Below are positions 63,452 to 64,000 of a DNA stretch of 64,000 bases, one piece after another. The notes beneath the pieces are model-generated. The model was not told the origin of the DNA, searched no databases, and saw nothing but the letters and a program-made list of their open reading frames with translations. The stretch spans positions 62,001 to 126,000 of the forward strand of contig JAIUNL010000005.1 in assembly GCA_020161835.1 (NCBI GenBank), written 5' to 3'. Position numbers and translations under genes: made by a program. This DNA comes from Bacteroidota bacterium. Lineage in GTDB: Bacteria > Bacteroidota > JABWAT01. Position 1 is the stretch's first letter. Every line of letters begins with the position of its first letter.

Positions 63452-64000
63452 TTATACGCCTACTTCTTCACGTTTGTCTTTTTTGAACAGGAAGCTCATC
63501 ATTCCACGAAGTTTGGTTCCAACTTTTTCAATCGGATGTTCGCGGTTTTCTTTCCTGAGCTTTTCAAAATTGGCTTTGTCGCCATTGGTTTCAGCCAAAA
63601 ATTCTTTTGCAAACTGGCCGGATTGGATTTCTTCCAGGATTTTTTTCATTTCTTTTTTGGTTTCGCCGGTAACCAGACGTGGTCCGCGGGTCATGCCACC
63701 GTATTCAGCAGTATCAGAAACTGAATAGTTCATGCGGGTAAGTCCGCCTTCATAATACAGGTCAACGATCAGTTTAAGTTCGTGCATACATTCGAAATAA
63801 GCCAGTTCAGGTGAGTAACCTGCTTCAACCAGAGTCTCAAAACCGGCTTTGATAATTTCTGCAGATCCGCCGCAGAGAACAGCTTGTTCACCGAACAAAT
63901 CAGTTTCAGTTTCATCTTTGAAAGTAGTTTCAATTACACCGGCGAAAGTTCCGCCAATTCCCTTTGACCAGGCCAGAGCCAAAGCCAAAGCATTCCCGGT
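63452..64000 (-). CDS. ilvC: Ketol-acid reductoisomerase, C-terminal part, cut by window edge
   Basis: The last 182 residues are present and the frame is open at the right edge. They begin [18 protein letters not shown] and continue [47 protein letters not shown] and SDTAEYGG, the conserved metal-binding and C-terminal knot region of IlvC. It makes 2,3-dihydroxy-isovalerate and -methylvalerate in valine and isoleucine synthesis. It precedes leuB on the same strand. Confidence 0.97.
   Translation of the reverse strand, partial: TGNALALALAWSKGIGGTFAGVIETTFKDETETDLFGEQAVLCGGSAEIIKAGFETLVEAGYSPELAYFECMHELKLIVDLYYEGGLTRMNYSVSDTAEYGGMTRGPRLVTGETKKEMKKILEEIQSGQFAKEFLAETNGDKANFEKLRKENREHPIEKVGTKLRGMMSFLFKKDKREEVGV

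Overview
The window reads as one chromosomal stretch from a Gram-negative bacterium of the Bacteroidota/Chlorobi (FCB) assemblage; Ignavibacteriota or a neighbouring lineage is my best guess, but no rRNA is present to settle it. The evidence is: two secreted proteins ending in a C-terminal sorting domain of the FPNPFNP type (type IX secretion); promoters of the Bacteroidota TTTG-N20-TAnnTTTG form upstream of several genes; a Wzx/Wzy-type surface polysaccharide locus; and best-known motifs in the housekeeping genes that fit this group. Nearly every gap between genes carries short degenerate repeat DNA of several families.

Layout. 1-522 is the N-terminal part of a sodium/solute symporter, preceded by three tandem palindromic operator-like boxes (643-701). 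967-6333 holds two tandem paralogous secreted carbohydrate-binding proteins. 6917-13087 (+) is a three-gene signalling set: a divergent membrane histidine kinase, a four-PAS hybrid kinase and a sigma-54-dependent response regulator. 13326-16980 (+) carries hutI, hutG, prmC, dtd and a 46-residue membrane protein not previously listed because of its size. 17305-22787 (-) is a mixed housekeeping run: tpx, a MerR regulator, acpS, a SlyD-type isomerase, nadC, a four-helix-bundle protein, a Trm112-type zinc ribbon, a YbgC-type thioesterase and accA.

22796-51787 (-) is a large polysaccharide locus. It encodes nucleotide-sugar synthesis (rfbA, rfbB, wecC-like, ugd, uxs, a DegT aminotransferase), two different lipid-carrier initiating transferases (a WbaP/WcaJ type and a WecA/MraY type), six glycosyltransferases, a SAM methyltransferase, flippase (Wzx), polymerase (Wzy), chain-length regulator (Wzz), export channel (Wza) and a Wzi-like outer-membrane protein. 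The central serotype-like part (about 29.3-36.4 kb) is far more AT-rich than its flanks, as expected for transferred, variable polysaccharide genes. An orphan receiver protein on the + strand (40516-41466) and a dus gene sit between the two halves, with a two-gene uncharacterised envelope pair at 42695-43917.

51911-64000 (-) is an amino-acid biosynthesis supercluster in the order ilvC (partial), leuB, leuA, leuC, leuD, cimA, thrA, thrB, thrC. With CimA feeding LeuBCD, the cell can make 2-oxobutyrate for isoleucine from pyruvate; ThrABC makes threonine from aspartate.

No tRNA, rRNA, CRISPR array, integrase or intact insertion sequence was seen. The most unusual items are the GT2 enzyme fused to the membrane/nucleotide-binding half of a sugar-phosphate transferase, the three-box operator, the structured repeat elements with a constant core and changing stems, and the AT-rich polysaccharide core.
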